The position numbers and the translations under genes were made by a program. This document shows positions 32,629 through 39,931 of a DNA stretch of 44,446 bases, in pieces. Position 1 is the stretch's first letter, and each line of letters begins with the position of its first letter. Where the stretch lies: positions 1 to 44,446 of the forward strand of contig JASBZH010000004.1 of assembly GCA_029983555.1 (NCBI GenBank), read 5' to 3'. The stretch is from Peptoniphilus sp. Its GTDB lineage: Bacteria > Bacillota > Clostridia > Tissierellales > Peptoniphilaceae. The notes beneath the pieces were generated by a model that saw nothing but the letters and a program-made list of their open reading frames with translations, was not told where the DNA came from and searched no databases.

Positions 32629-33738
32629 TTATTCTGTAGCTTTATCTTGTAAATAAGCGTAAATAAATTTATCTAAATCTCCATCCATAACTCTATCTAC
32701 ATCGCCAATTTCAACATTAGTCCTGTGATCTTTAACCATTGTATATGGTTGGAATACATAGGATCTAATTTGAGAACCCCATGCAATTTGAGAGTAGTTA
32801 CCTTGTAGGTCCTCAATCTTTTCTTTCTTCTCTTCTTCAGCTAGTGCAATTAACTTTGCCTTTAGCATATCCATGGCTTTTTCTCTATTTTGAATTTGAC
32901 TTCTTTCATTTTGACATTGAACCACTACACCTGTAGGAATATGAGTAATTCTCACAGCCGAATCTGTGGTGTTTACGTGTTGACCACCAGCTCCAGTTGA
33001 TCTATAAGTGTCAATTTTAAGTTCGTCATCTTTTATTTCTATTTCTGTTTCGTCATCTAGCTCTGGAAACACATCGACCGAAGAAAATGAAGTATGACGT
33101 CTCTTATTTGCATCAAAAGGAGATATTCTGACAAGTCTATGGACTCCCTTTTCGCCCTTTAAATATCCATAAGCCTTATCTCCAGATATTCTTAAAGTTG
33201 CAGATTTTATTCCAGCTTCGTCTTCCTTTAAAATATCAAGGGTTTCGATTTTAAATCCCTTTTTCTCTGCATATCTTGTATACATTCTAAGTAGCATTTC
33301 TGCCCAATCTTGAGCCTCTGTTCCTCCAGCTCCAGCATGAATTGAAAGAATTGCATTATTAGAATCATATTCTCCATTAAGTAGTGTATTTAATTTAAAC
33401 TCATCCGATTTATTCTCAATTACATCGACCATATTTTTAAATTCATCATAAGATGAGTAGTCTTCTTCAAGATCCATCAAGGTAATTAGGTCTAAAGCAT
33501 CAGTAATTAAATCTATAAGTTCACTGTATTGGTCTATAACCTTTTGATATGAATTGGTCTCATTAATTACTTTTTGGGCTGCATCATTGTCGTCCCAAAA
33601 ATCAGGTTCCATTTGCTTTTTATTTAATTCCTTGACTTTTTCTTTAAGTTTATCGACTTCAAGAGATTCTCCCAAACTTTCAGTCAATTCTTTGGACTTT
33701 TCGAGTCGCTCTTTATCTATATAGATATTTTGCTCCAT
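32629..33738 (-). CDS. prfB: Peptide chain release factor 2 (no programmed frameshift)
   Basis: 369-residue RF2, recognising UAA and UGA. The stop-codon-reading tripeptide SPF is in VRISPFDANKRRHTS and the peptidyl-hydrolysis motif GGQ in STGAGGQHVNTTDS. The frame is continuous from an ATG with AAGGGGGA upstream (33738; the longer frame to 33774 lacks a ribosome site). At the place where most RF2 genes have the CTTTGA +1 frameshift, this gene reads CTT GAA after GGGAGA: the autoregulatory stop is gone. First gene of the unit with pyrF, pyrE and the DUF1232 gene. Confidence 0.96.
   Translation of the reverse strand: MEQNIYIDKERLEKSKELTESLGESLEVDKLKEKVKELNKKQMEPDFWDDNDAAQKVINETNSYQKVIDQYSELIDLITDALDLITLMDLEEDYSSYDEFKNMVDVIENKSDEFKLNTLLNGEYDSNNAILSIHAGAGGTEAQDWAEMLLRMYTRYAEKKGFKIETLDILKEDEAGIKSATLRISGDKAYGYLKGEKGVHRLVRISPFDANKRRHTSFSSVDVFPELDDETEIEIKDDELKIDTYRSTGAGGQHVNTTDSAVRITHIPTGVVVQCQNERSQIQNREKAMDMLKAKLIALAEEEKKEKIEDLQGNYSQIAWGSQIRSYVFQPYTMVKDHRTNVEIGDVDRVMDGDLDKFIYAYLQDKATE
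33656..33673 (-). other. Remnant of the prfB frameshift site
   Basis: On the minus strand the sequence reads GGGAGAATCTCTTGAAG. Compared with the usual SD-like run plus CTTTGA, one T is missing, fusing the two frames; the aligned residues (SLE here, SLD in Bacillus RF2) fall exactly at the usual slip site. Confidence 0.6.
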
Positions 33739-33764
33739 AAAATCCCCCTTCTTTTTCTCATACA

Positions 33765-33773
33765 AGTATATCA
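33765..33773 (-). promoter_or_regulatory. Extended -10 promoter (TGATATACT) of prfB
   Basis: TGnTATACT on the minus strand, 26 bases before the prfB ATG. No clear -35. The 60 bases between it and the hslO terminator show nothing else. Confidence 0.55.
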
Positions 33774-33833
33774 TAAGTAAATATCTTGAACTAATAAAAA
33801 TTTAAAATCTTATAAAACGATTTAGTTTATTGT

Positions 33834-33891
33834 AAAAAACTCCCAATACATTTGCAAGATAATTTTAAAAATTTTGCTAATATATTGGGAG
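33834..33891 (-). terminator. Long terminator hairpin after hslO
   Basis: CTCCCAATA / TATTGGGAG outer stem (33840-33891) enclosing a second short pairing (GCAA / TTGC), followed by T6 on the minus strand. Unusually long for a terminator; loop length about 34 bases if only the outer stem forms. Confidence 0.8.
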
Positions 33892-33906
33892 TTTGTATAA
33901 ATAATT

Positions 33907-34797
33907 TTAAGAATTTAAACTTTTAGCTTTATCAAGCATCTTTTCCAAATCTTCTTCATCAAAATGGTAGTGAGAATTGCAAAAATGACAAGTGACATCA
34001 GCCTTTTTGTCTTCTACTAAAATTTCTTCAATTTCCTTTGGCCCTACAGAAACTATTGCATCAATTACTTTTTCTCTACTGCAATCACACTTATAAGAAA
34101 TATCTCTCTTTTCTAAAACTTTTACATTAAAACCATTCATGAGAACTTTTAAAATTTCTTCTCCATCGTGATACTTCTCTATTAAAGATGTTATCCCATT
34201 TATTTTTGAAAGATTTTCTTCTAATTTGTCAACTTGAGAATTATCAGCTCCAGGCATTAATTGAATTATAAAACCTCCAGCAGCCTTAATAGAATAATCT
34301 GTATCAACTAAAACTCCAAGTCCAACAGCTGATGGTATTTGATCAGACTTTAAAAAATAAGTGGCCAAGTCTTCTGCAATCTCTCCCGTAACTAAATTTA
34401 CAGAACCTGTATATGGTTTTTTAAGACCAATATCCATAGTAAGTGTTAAATCTCCAGCTCCGACTAGTTCTGATACATCTAACTTTCCGTCGCTTTCTCT
34501 TACAGGTAAATCTGCACAAGGATTTGATATAAATCCCTTAACATGTCCATCATTTTTACAAGTAGCTAAAATTTTTCCACCAGGTCCATTTCCATTTATA
34601 CTAAGTGTCAATGAGTCCTTCTCATTCTTTTGCCAAGAACCGATTATTGCCGCAGCAGTTAGAACTCTTCCCAAAGCTGCAGAAGCTGTCTTTGAAGTCT
34701 TGTGTATACTTGCAGCTTCTTCTACAACATCAGTAGTAATTGCTACTGAAATTTTTATTTTTTCACTTTCATCTATCGCTCTTAAAATATATCCCAT
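33907..34797 (-). CDS. hslO: Hsp33 redox-activated chaperone
   Basis: 296 residues. Holdase that is switched on by oxidation. The C-terminal redox switch has the zinc cysteines CDC and CHFC (YKCDCSREKV ... VTCHFCNSHYHF). N-terminal domain blocks GRVLTAAAIIGSWQK and SINGNGPGGKI fit the family. The ATG lies 1 base after the methyltransferase stop, with AAGGAG upstream. Last gene of a five-gene unit starting at hpt. Confidence 0.95.
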   Translation of the reverse strand: MGYILRAIDESEKIKISVAITTDVVEEAASIHKTSKTASAALGRVLTAAAIIGSWQKNEKDSLTLSINGNGPGGKILATCKNDGHVKGFISNPCADLPVRESDGKLDVSELVGAGDLTLTMDIGLKKPYTGSVNLVTGEIAEDLATYFLKSDQIPSAVGLGVLVDTDYSIKAAGGFIIQLMPGADNSQVDKLEENLSKINGITSLIEKYHDGEEILKVLMNGFNVKVLEKRDISYKCDCSREKVIDAIVSVGPKEIEEILVEDKKADVTCHFCNSHYHFDEEDLEKMLDKAKSLNS

Positions 34798-34798
34798 G

Positions 34799-35524
34799 CT
34801 ATCTCCTTGCTATTACTGTATATCTAGAAGTATTATCATTAATACCTTTATCTTCGTAATCATCATAAAACTCTATATCTTTAAATCCAATCTCACTTAA
34901 AATATTTTTTATTTCATCGACTGAATAGGCCCTTTCTCTATGTTCTTCATAAAACCTTTCATATTTATTGAAATCATATTCTACAAAAAAATTAACTCCA
35001 TATGTGTTTACTTTATTATTTTCGTCAAATATATTTTCCCACACATAAAAGATATCTTCAACTTCATCCACTGTAACTGGTGGAATAGATTTAAATTTAT
35101 AAACCGTATTAAAATCACAAACTAAAATTCCATCTTTATTTAAGTATTTAAAAGCCGATTCAAGAGCTTTACTGACATCGCCTTTATCTAAAATATAGTT
35201 TAGGGAATCTCCAACACAAAATATCGCATCATAATTTCTAGGTGCTTTAAAACCAACCATGTTTTGCTTAAATAAATTTAAATTTTTACTGTTAATTTTA
35301 TTTTGGCATACAGAAAGCATATCGTCAGAAAGATCAAATCCATCAACTTTAAAATCTTTAACTAACTTTTCTGTTAAATTTCCAGTTCCAACAGCCATCT
35401 CTAAAATATTAGTAGGTTCTAGACTCTTATTATCTAGAACCCACATAATAAATTTATAAATTTTTTCATAATCTAAATCATACATAAGCTTATCGTAAAT
35501 ATATGCAAAGTCTTTATAAATCAT
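34799..35524 (-). CDS. Class I SAM-dependent methyltransferase
   Basis: 241 residues. SAM-binding motif I is ILEMAVGTGNLTEKL (near residue 40), with GFDLSDDML as the acidic loop and DAIFCVGDSLNYI as the motif around residue 100. N-terminus YKDFAYIYDKLMYDLDYEKI is typical of a common Firmicute group of unknown substrate; small-molecule methylation is likely. ATGA overlap of 4 bases with the sirtuin gene and 1-base gap to hslO. Confidence 0.88.
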   Translation of the reverse strand: MIYKDFAYIYDKLMYDLDYEKIYKFIMWVLDNKSLEPTNILEMAVGTGNLTEKLVKDFKVDGFDLSDDMLSVCQNKINSKNLNLFKQNMVGFKAPRNYDAIFCVGDSLNYILDKGDVSKALESAFKYLNKDGILVCDFNTVYKFKSIPPVTVDEVEDIFYVWENIFDENNKVNTYGVNFFVEYDFNKYERFYEEHRERAYSVDEIKNILSEIGFKDIEFYDDYEDKGINDNTSRYTVIARR

Positions 35525-36258
35525 CTTCTACCTTCAATTTCTTCTAATATTTTCGTCAAAACAACTGTTGAATTGTCATTAATCACAACATCTGCTCTGT
35601 TATCCATTGGAGTTTTGTCTCTATTAATTATAATTAAGTGATCTACATAATTTGGCAAAAAATTTACTGGTGAAACGCTAAGAGATGATCCAACTACGAT
35701 TAAAGTATCTGTGTCTTCTAATTCAGCCGCACCCCTACTAAAATCATCTGGCATCATATCTCCAAACATAACCACATTTGGCCTTAAGATTCCTCCACAT
35801 TTGTCGCAGCGAGGTGGTATTTCTCCATTCTCAACTTTTTCTTTCATAACTGGAAATTTAAATTCACATCCGCAGCTCATACAATGAATTCCACGAGTTT
35901 CACCATGAACTTCGTAAATATTTTTACTTCCAGCTTTTGCGTGAAGATTGTCAATATTTTGAGTTATAATTCCATCTAAATAACCCATCTCTTCTAATTT
36001 TGCCAAAGCAATGTGCCCACCATTTGGTTTCTGGTCATTTAAATCAAGCAAAATATTATAACCTTCTTTATAAAATATTTCTGGATGATTTAAAAGGCGA
36101 TCTTTTGAAAGAGCTAGTGCGGGATCCATCTTTGTATAATAACCGTTAGAACTTCTGAAATCAGGGATTCCCGAATCTGTTGAAATTCCAGCTCCTGTAA
36201 GCGCAAAAACCTTCTTAGAATTTAAAATTAAATCTGCTGCCTTTTTTATATTATCCAT
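35521..36258 (-). CDS. cobB: SIR2-family NAD-dependent protein deacylase
   Basis: 245-residue sirtuin that removes acyl groups from lysine using NAD+. NAD-binding LTGAGISTDSGIPDFRS (20-36), TQNIDNLHAKAG with the catalytic His in VHGE, zinc cysteines CMSCGCEF and RCDKCGG, and GSSLSV. Start ATG after AGGAGG. Downstream of the CPBP gene by 10 bases and overlapping the methyltransferase gene. Confidence 0.94.
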   Translation of the reverse strand: MDNIKKAADLILNSKKVFALTGAGISTDSGIPDFRSSNGYYTKMDPALALSKDRLLNHPEIFYKEGYNILLDLNDQKPNGGHIALAKLEEMGYLDGIITQNIDNLHAKAGSKNIYEVHGETRGIHCMSCGCEFKFPVMKEKVENGEIPPRCDKCGGILRPNVVMFGDMMPDDFSRGAAELEDTDTLIVVGSSLSVSPVNFLPNYVDHLIIINRDKTPMDNRADVVINDNSTVVLTKILEEIEGRR

Positions 36259-36268
36259 TAATATCCTC

Positions 36269-37183
36269 CTAAAAAACTATATAGTGATAAATAAAGTACA
36301 AAATTAATAGTGCTATTATCGGCACGAAATTAAAAAAATCAATTGCTTCTACATCTCTGTATCTTATTCTCACCTCTTTATTTTGTAAAGAATTCTCCTT
36401 CATCTTTTTAAATATAATTCTTATTAAAATAATTGAAAAAATAGAAATTATCATCAATAAAATTATAATAAATAACTGTAAAGATCCTATTTCTCGTGAA
36501 ATTTTGGTTCCAGATAAAAATTTAAAAAGTCCGTCATTTACATATCTTGCCGTAAAAACTGCAATTACATTATTTACAAAATGCGCAATTATTGCAGGAT
36601 AAATAGATCCAGTAATTTCTATTAGTGTAGAAAAAAGTAATCCTAAAAGTAGCGGAGCCACAAAATTTTGAATGTCAAAGTGAAATAGTGCAAATACAAT
36701 TGCAGACATAGCTATGGCAAATTTACTCCCATATACACTATAAGCATTTGTAAGAGTTCCCCTAAAAAAAATCTCTTCACAAATTGCTGGCACTATACAC
36801 ATAAAAATGAGATAGTTTAATATTGGCACTTTTTGGAGCATAATTTCCATTGGAAAATTTTTATATTCCACAAAGTTAGAAATTAAACTCAAAAATATTC
36901 CATTTAAAAGAAGTATTACTGGATAAGCCAAAATTATCACTAAAAAAGAAAGTAATATATTAGTCGCTGAAGTCTTTTTTAATTTTAAAACTTCTTTAAA
37001 ATTGCCCGTCTTTGCAATTAAAACTGCAGGCAGTAGAACAATAAATACTTCAGTTAAAAATGTCCCATAAAAACTAAACTTTTCTTGAATATTAAATCCA
37101 ATTGTTAGGAAAATTATTGCAAGAATAAGTGTAAGTGTATTTACACTCATTACATTTAAATTCTTTTTCCTATAATTTTTCAT
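36269..37183 (-). CDS. CPBP-family intramembrane metalloprotease
   Basis: 304 residues with about eight hydrophobic helices. The CPBP/Abi protease motifs are complete: EEIFFRGTL (EExxxR), FALFHF (FxxxH) and HFVNNVI (HxxxN/B). Substrate unknown; relatives process prenylated or membrane proteins or give bacteriocin self-immunity. No bacteriocin gene is seen next to it. It follows hpt by 1 base (GAGGAT upstream) and precedes the sirtuin gene. Confidence 0.9.
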   Translation of the reverse strand: MKNYRKKNLNVMSVNTLTLILAIIFLTIGFNIQEKFSFYGTFLTEVFIVLLPAVLIAKTGNFKEVLKLKKTSATNILLSFLVIILAYPVILLLNGIFLSLISNFVEYKNFPMEIMLQKVPILNYLIFMCIVPAICEEIFFRGTLTNAYSVYGSKFAIAMSAIVFALFHFDIQNFVAPLLLGLLFSTLIEITGSIYPAIIAHFVNNVIAVFTARYVNDGLFKFLSGTKISREIGSLQLFIIILLMIISIFSIILIRIIFKKMKENSLQNKEVRIRYRDVEAIDFFNFVPIIALLILYFIYHYIVF

Positions 37184-37184
37184 T

Positions 37185-37700
37185 TTAATCCTCTACATAT
37201 GAATAAATGTATGGTACATTTCTGTAATAATCTCCATAATTTAAACCATATCCAACTATAAATAAATCGTCTATTGTAAAGCCAATATATTCAGACTCTA
37301 CTTCCACCTCTCGCCTAGATGGCTTATTTAAAAGCACTGCACTCTTTAAACTTTTTGGATTCATTTCGATTAGTTTTTCTTTGACAGATTTTAAAGTATT
37401 TCCTGTATCTAATATATCATCAATTATAAGTACATCTCTATTTTCTATATCAGATCTTAAATTACTTAAAAATTTTACATCTCCACATGACTTTTCTTCA
37501 TTTTCATAACTTGATGTAGTCAAAAAATCAATTTCCACTTTTCTATCTATATTTCTAAGTAAATCAGCTGCAAATATGAAAGAACCTCTGAGTAGAGATA
37601 TTGCTACGAAGCCATCTTCATAATCTCTTTCAATTTCTTTACCTAGTTCTTTTACTCTTTTTTTTATTGCATCTTCTGTAAATAAAATTTCTTTATTCAT
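37185..37700 (-). CDS. hpt: Hypoxanthine phosphoribosyltransferase
   Basis: 171 residues. Purine salvage: hypoxanthine or guanine plus PRPP to IMP or GMP. PRPP motif VLIIDDILDTGNTLKS near residue 95, flexible loop TSSYENEEKSCG, and IGFTIDDLFIVGYGLNY at the C-terminus. The ATG at 37700 has GGAGG at 5 bases; an ATG 4 codons earlier is weaker. First gene of the unit ending at hslO. The common neighbours tilS and ftsH are not here. Confidence 0.94.
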   Translation of the reverse strand: MNKEILFTEDAIKKRVKELGKEIERDYEDGFVAISLLRGSFIFAADLLRNIDRKVEIDFLTTSSYENEEKSCGDVKFLSNLRSDIENRDVLIIDDILDTGNTLKSVKEKLIEMNPKSLKSAVLLNKPSRREVEVESEYIGFTIDDLFIVGYGLNYGDYYRNVPYIYSYVED

Positions 37701-37725
37701 AATTTCCTCCATTAGTTGTATTAAT

Positions 37726-37756
37726 ATTATATCAAAAATCTGATAAAATTCATCAA
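37726..37756 (-). promoter_or_regulatory. Promoter of hpt unit (extended -10)
   Basis: TGATATAAT (37726-37734) with a possible TTGATG -35 (37751-37756) at a long 19-base spacing, on the minus strand. Lies back to back with the plus-strand promoter of the DUF4364 gene. Confidence 0.65.
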
Positions 37757-37759
37757 TTA

Positions 37760-37788
37760 TTGATATTGTCTTGCCCTTTAGATATAAT
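37760..37788 (+). promoter_or_regulatory. Promoter of the DUF4364 gene
   Basis: TTGATA (37760-37765), 17-base spacer, TATAAT (37783-37788). The ATG lies 15 bases after the -10, with GGTGAT between. Confidence 0.85.
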
Positions 37789-37803
37789 TATCTTGGTGAT
37801 AAT

Positions 37804-38322
37804 ATGAAAGACAATGATTTTGAACTTGCGCTCAATAAGCTTTTAATTTTGTTTATAATAAATAATTTCAATCACAAGTTAAAAGAAAATGATTTGAGTT
37901 ACTTCATATTAAATTATGAACTGTTCAATTACTTTTACTTTAAACAGTATATAACGGAAATGGAATCCACTGGATTAATACTTTTTGATGATGATAAAAA
38001 TTACTATCTATCAGAAGACGGCAAAGAAGCCTTAGAACTTTTTTATGAAAATATTCCAGAAGACAATATTGAATTTTTAAAGCCTCGCATCGAAGAATAT
38101 AGACATGATTTAATTGTTAAAAACTCAGTATCAGCCAATATAAAATCAGAAAATGAAACAAATTACGCTCATCTTTCCATTAAGGACGGAGATGTGGAAG
38201 TTTTAAATTTAAAAATTGAAATCTCCGATGATAAAATGGGCAAAACTATAGTTAAAAACTTTAAGAAAAACCCACAAAAAATGTATCAAGATATTTTAAG
38301 AATTTTAATATCAAAGGAATAA
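37804..38322 (+). CDS. DUF4364-family winged-helix protein
   Basis: 172 residues. The first half is a winged-helix fold (LNKLLILFIINNF ... YITEMESTGLILFDDDKNYYLSEDGKEAL), the second half a beta-rich domain; this is the DUF4364 layout, probably a transcription factor of unknown target. Frame is open from 37771, but the ATG at 37804 follows GGTGAT at the usual spacing and a strong promoter covers the longer start. Divergent from hpt, ended by the terminator at 38326-38350. Confidence 0.85.
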   Translation: MKDNDFELALNKLLILFIINNFNHKLKENDLSYFILNYELFNYFYFKQYITEMESTGLILFDDDKNYYLSEDGKEALELFYENIPEDNIEFLKPRIEEYRHDLIVKNSVSANIKSENETNYAHLSIKDGDVEVLNLKIEISDDKMGKTIVKNFKKNPQKMYQDILRILISKE

Positions 38323-38325
38323 ATA

Positions 38326-38350
38326 AAAGACTGCAAAACAGTCTTTTTTT
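38326..38350 (+). terminator. Intrinsic terminator after the DUF4364 gene
   Basis: Perfect AAAGACTG / CAGTCTTT stem, 5-base loop, then a T-tract. It is followed directly by a separate terminator for the opposite strand. Confidence 0.92.
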
Positions 38351-38355
38351 AATTT

Positions 38356-38381
38356 AAAAAAGCTCTAACATAAGCTAGAGC
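38356..38381 (-). terminator. Intrinsic terminator after the coiled-coil gene
   Basis: GCTCTA / TAGAGC stem, 8-base loop, then TTTTTT on the minus strand; 34 bases past the stop codon at 38416. Confidence 0.82.
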
Positions 38382-38415
38382 AATTTAAAACTTATTAAAT
38401 TTAAAAATGGGTAAT

Positions 38416-38856
38416 TTAACCTCTTAATTCTTGTCTATTTTCATTTAACATTTTTATTATTTCAGATAGATTAACTTGAGTATTTTCAAGAAGCTCATCT
38501 GCATAATCTCTTGCACCTTCTCTAATTTGAGTAGATTCTTCTTTAGCTGAATTTAAAATTTGTTTTGATCTTTCTGTAGCTTCTCTAACTAATTCATCTT
38601 CAGCAATTATTTTTTCTGCATGAGATCTTGCTGAAGTTATAATCTTATCTGCTTCTTCGTTAGCTTCTTTAATAATTCTTTCTTTATCAGAAGAAATTTG
38701 TTGAGCCTCAGCAATTTCACCTGGAATTTGAATTTTAATTTCATTTAAAATTTCAAGCATTTCTTCTCTTTCAATCATGACCTTATTTGTAAGTGGTATT
38801 TGAGAAGCTGTTTCAACTATATCCTCTAATTCTTCAACTAAATCTGTTATATTCAT
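38416..38856 (-). CDS. Coiled-coil protein, ATP synthase subunit H/DivIVA-like
   Basis: 146 residues, almost wholly helical and charged, with heptad patterns (EANEEADKIITSARSHAEKIIAEDE, repeated A-E-R-S-K-Q-I-L-N-S-A-K style blocks). Such proteins are found downstream of coaD in many clostridia and are often annotated as ATPase or DivIVA-like; function is unknown. The ATG at 38856 has GGAGG upstream and begins 2 bases after the coaD stop, so it belongs to the rsmD-coaD unit. Confidence 0.78.
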   Translation of the reverse strand: MNITDLVEELEDIVETASQIPLTNKVMIEREEMLEILNEIKIQIPGEIAEAQQISSDKERIIKEANEEADKIITSARSHAEKIIAEDELVREATERSKQILNSAKEESTQIREGARDYADELLENTQVNLSEIIKMLNENRQELRG

Positions 38857-38858
38857 TT

Positions 38859-39338
38859 TTACCTCCTATTTAATTTTTCCTTCATGGCTTTTCCCACAAC
38901 TTCTGGCACAAATAAATCTGTATCTCCATTAAAAGTGGAAACTTCTTTTGCAAGCGTAGAGCTGACAAATAAATTTTCATTAGTTGCAAGTAAAAACACC
39001 GTCTCTACACCATCTTTATAATGCATATTAGCCATTGCTAATGAATATTCATTAAAATAATCAGAAGCTGACCTTAGGCCTCTAACTATAACATTGCAGT
39101 TTTTCTTTTTAGCATAATCAACTAAGAGTCCATCGAAGGAATCTATTTCTACATTATCGTAACCTTCTAAAACTTTTTTTAAGAGATCTTTTCTCTCATC
39201 TACTGTAAAAAGTCCTTTTTTATTTTTATTATCCAAAATAGCAACTATTACAGTTCCAAAAATATCTCTAGCTCTCTTTATTATGTCCAAATGTCCATTA
39301 GTTACAGGATCAAAACTGCCAGCATATATTACTCTCAT
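38859..39338 (-). CDS. coaD: Phosphopantetheine adenylyltransferase
   Basis: 159 residues. Fourth step of CoA synthesis. Nucleotidyltransferase motif AGSFDPVTNGHLDIIKRA at the N-terminus and LFVSSTLAKEVSTFNGD (the SSTxxKE motif) near residue 128; VRGLRSASDYFNEYSLA in between is typical. Overlaps rsmD by 4 bases. Confidence 0.97.
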   Translation of the reverse strand: MRVIYAGSFDPVTNGHLDIIKRARDIFGTVIVAILDNKNKKGLFTVDERKDLLKKVLEGYDNVEIDSFDGLLVDYAKKKNCNVIVRGLRSASDYFNEYSLAMANMHYKDGVETVFLLATNENLFVSSTLAKEVSTFNGDTDLFVPEVVGKAMKEKLNRR

Positions 39339-39877
39339 TTATCCCATCCCCATATGGAAATAGAAGAACTTCCATACTTTCTATTTTTTATTTCTTTGAA
39401 ACCTTCAAAACTTGGTATACCAGTATCTGTAGCATATTCAACTACTACTAAACCTTCTTTTTTTAAAAGATTAAAATCCTTTATAATTTTCATCGACTTT
39501 CTATATAAATCCTTCCTATCAAAAGGTGGATCGATATATATGTAGTCAAAGCTCTCATTTAATTCTTTAAGCTGGCCAATGTTGCCGTGTAAAATTACGC
39601 CAAAATCAGAATATTTAGCCTTTTGAAGATTTTCTCTCACAATTTTAACAGCATCGTCAGAATTATCTAAGAAATAAGCTATTTTTGCTCCTCTAGATAA
39701 AAACTCGATACCATTTGCACCACTGCCACAAAAGATATCCAGTACCTTTGCATCTAGGAAATTTTGTCCCAAGATGTTAAATACAGATTCTTTAACTTTA
39801 TCTGTAGTAGGTCTAGTATCAAGACCTTTGGGAGCTTTTAATTTTAGACCACGTCTATTTCCTGAAATTATTCGCAT
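39335..39877 (-). CDS. rsmD: 16S rRNA (guanine(966)-N2)-methyltransferase
   Basis: 180 residues. Start RIISGNRRGLKLKAPKG is the family signature; RPTTDKVKESVFNIL, SAM motif VLDIFCGSGANGIEFLSRGA and catalytic DPPF (YIDPPFDRKDLY) follow. Classic rsmD-coaD pair. Start ATG after GGAGG; a promoter-like extended -10 lies between it and recG. Confidence 0.96.
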   Translation of the reverse strand: MRIISGNRRGLKLKAPKGLDTRPTTDKVKESVFNILGQNFLDAKVLDIFCGSGANGIEFLSRGAKIAYFLDNSDDAVKIVRENLQKAKYSDFGVILHGNIGQLKELNESFDYIYIDPPFDRKDLYRKSMKIIKDFNLLKKEGLVVVEYATDTGIPSFEGFKEIKNRKYGSSSISIWGWDK

Positions 39878-39897
39878 AATGCCTCCAAATCATTATT

Positions 39898-39926
39898 ATT
39901 TTAACATATTGCAGTGAATAATTAAA
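39898..39926 (-). promoter_or_regulatory. Possible promoter of rsmD-coaD
   Basis: TTTAAT (39921-39926), 17-base spacer ending in TGT, TAAAAT (39898-39903) on the minus strand, 20 bases before the rsmD ATG. No terminator separates recG from rsmD, so read-through from recG is also possible. Confidence 0.45.
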
Positions 39927-39931
39927 GATTA

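Noticed and set aside
33739..33774. N-terminal extension of prfB
   Set aside because: The upstream start has no ribosome site, while the ATG at 33738 has AAGGGGGA at good spacing; the extension overlaps promoter and leader.
34361..34900. Open plus-strand frame of about 180 codons opposite hslO
   Set aside because: It lies opposite a clear, conserved gene, has no ribosome site and no recognisable protein features.
36269..37183. CPBP protease as bacteriocin immunity gene
   Set aside because: No bacteriocin precursor or export gene is nearby; neighbours are housekeeping genes.
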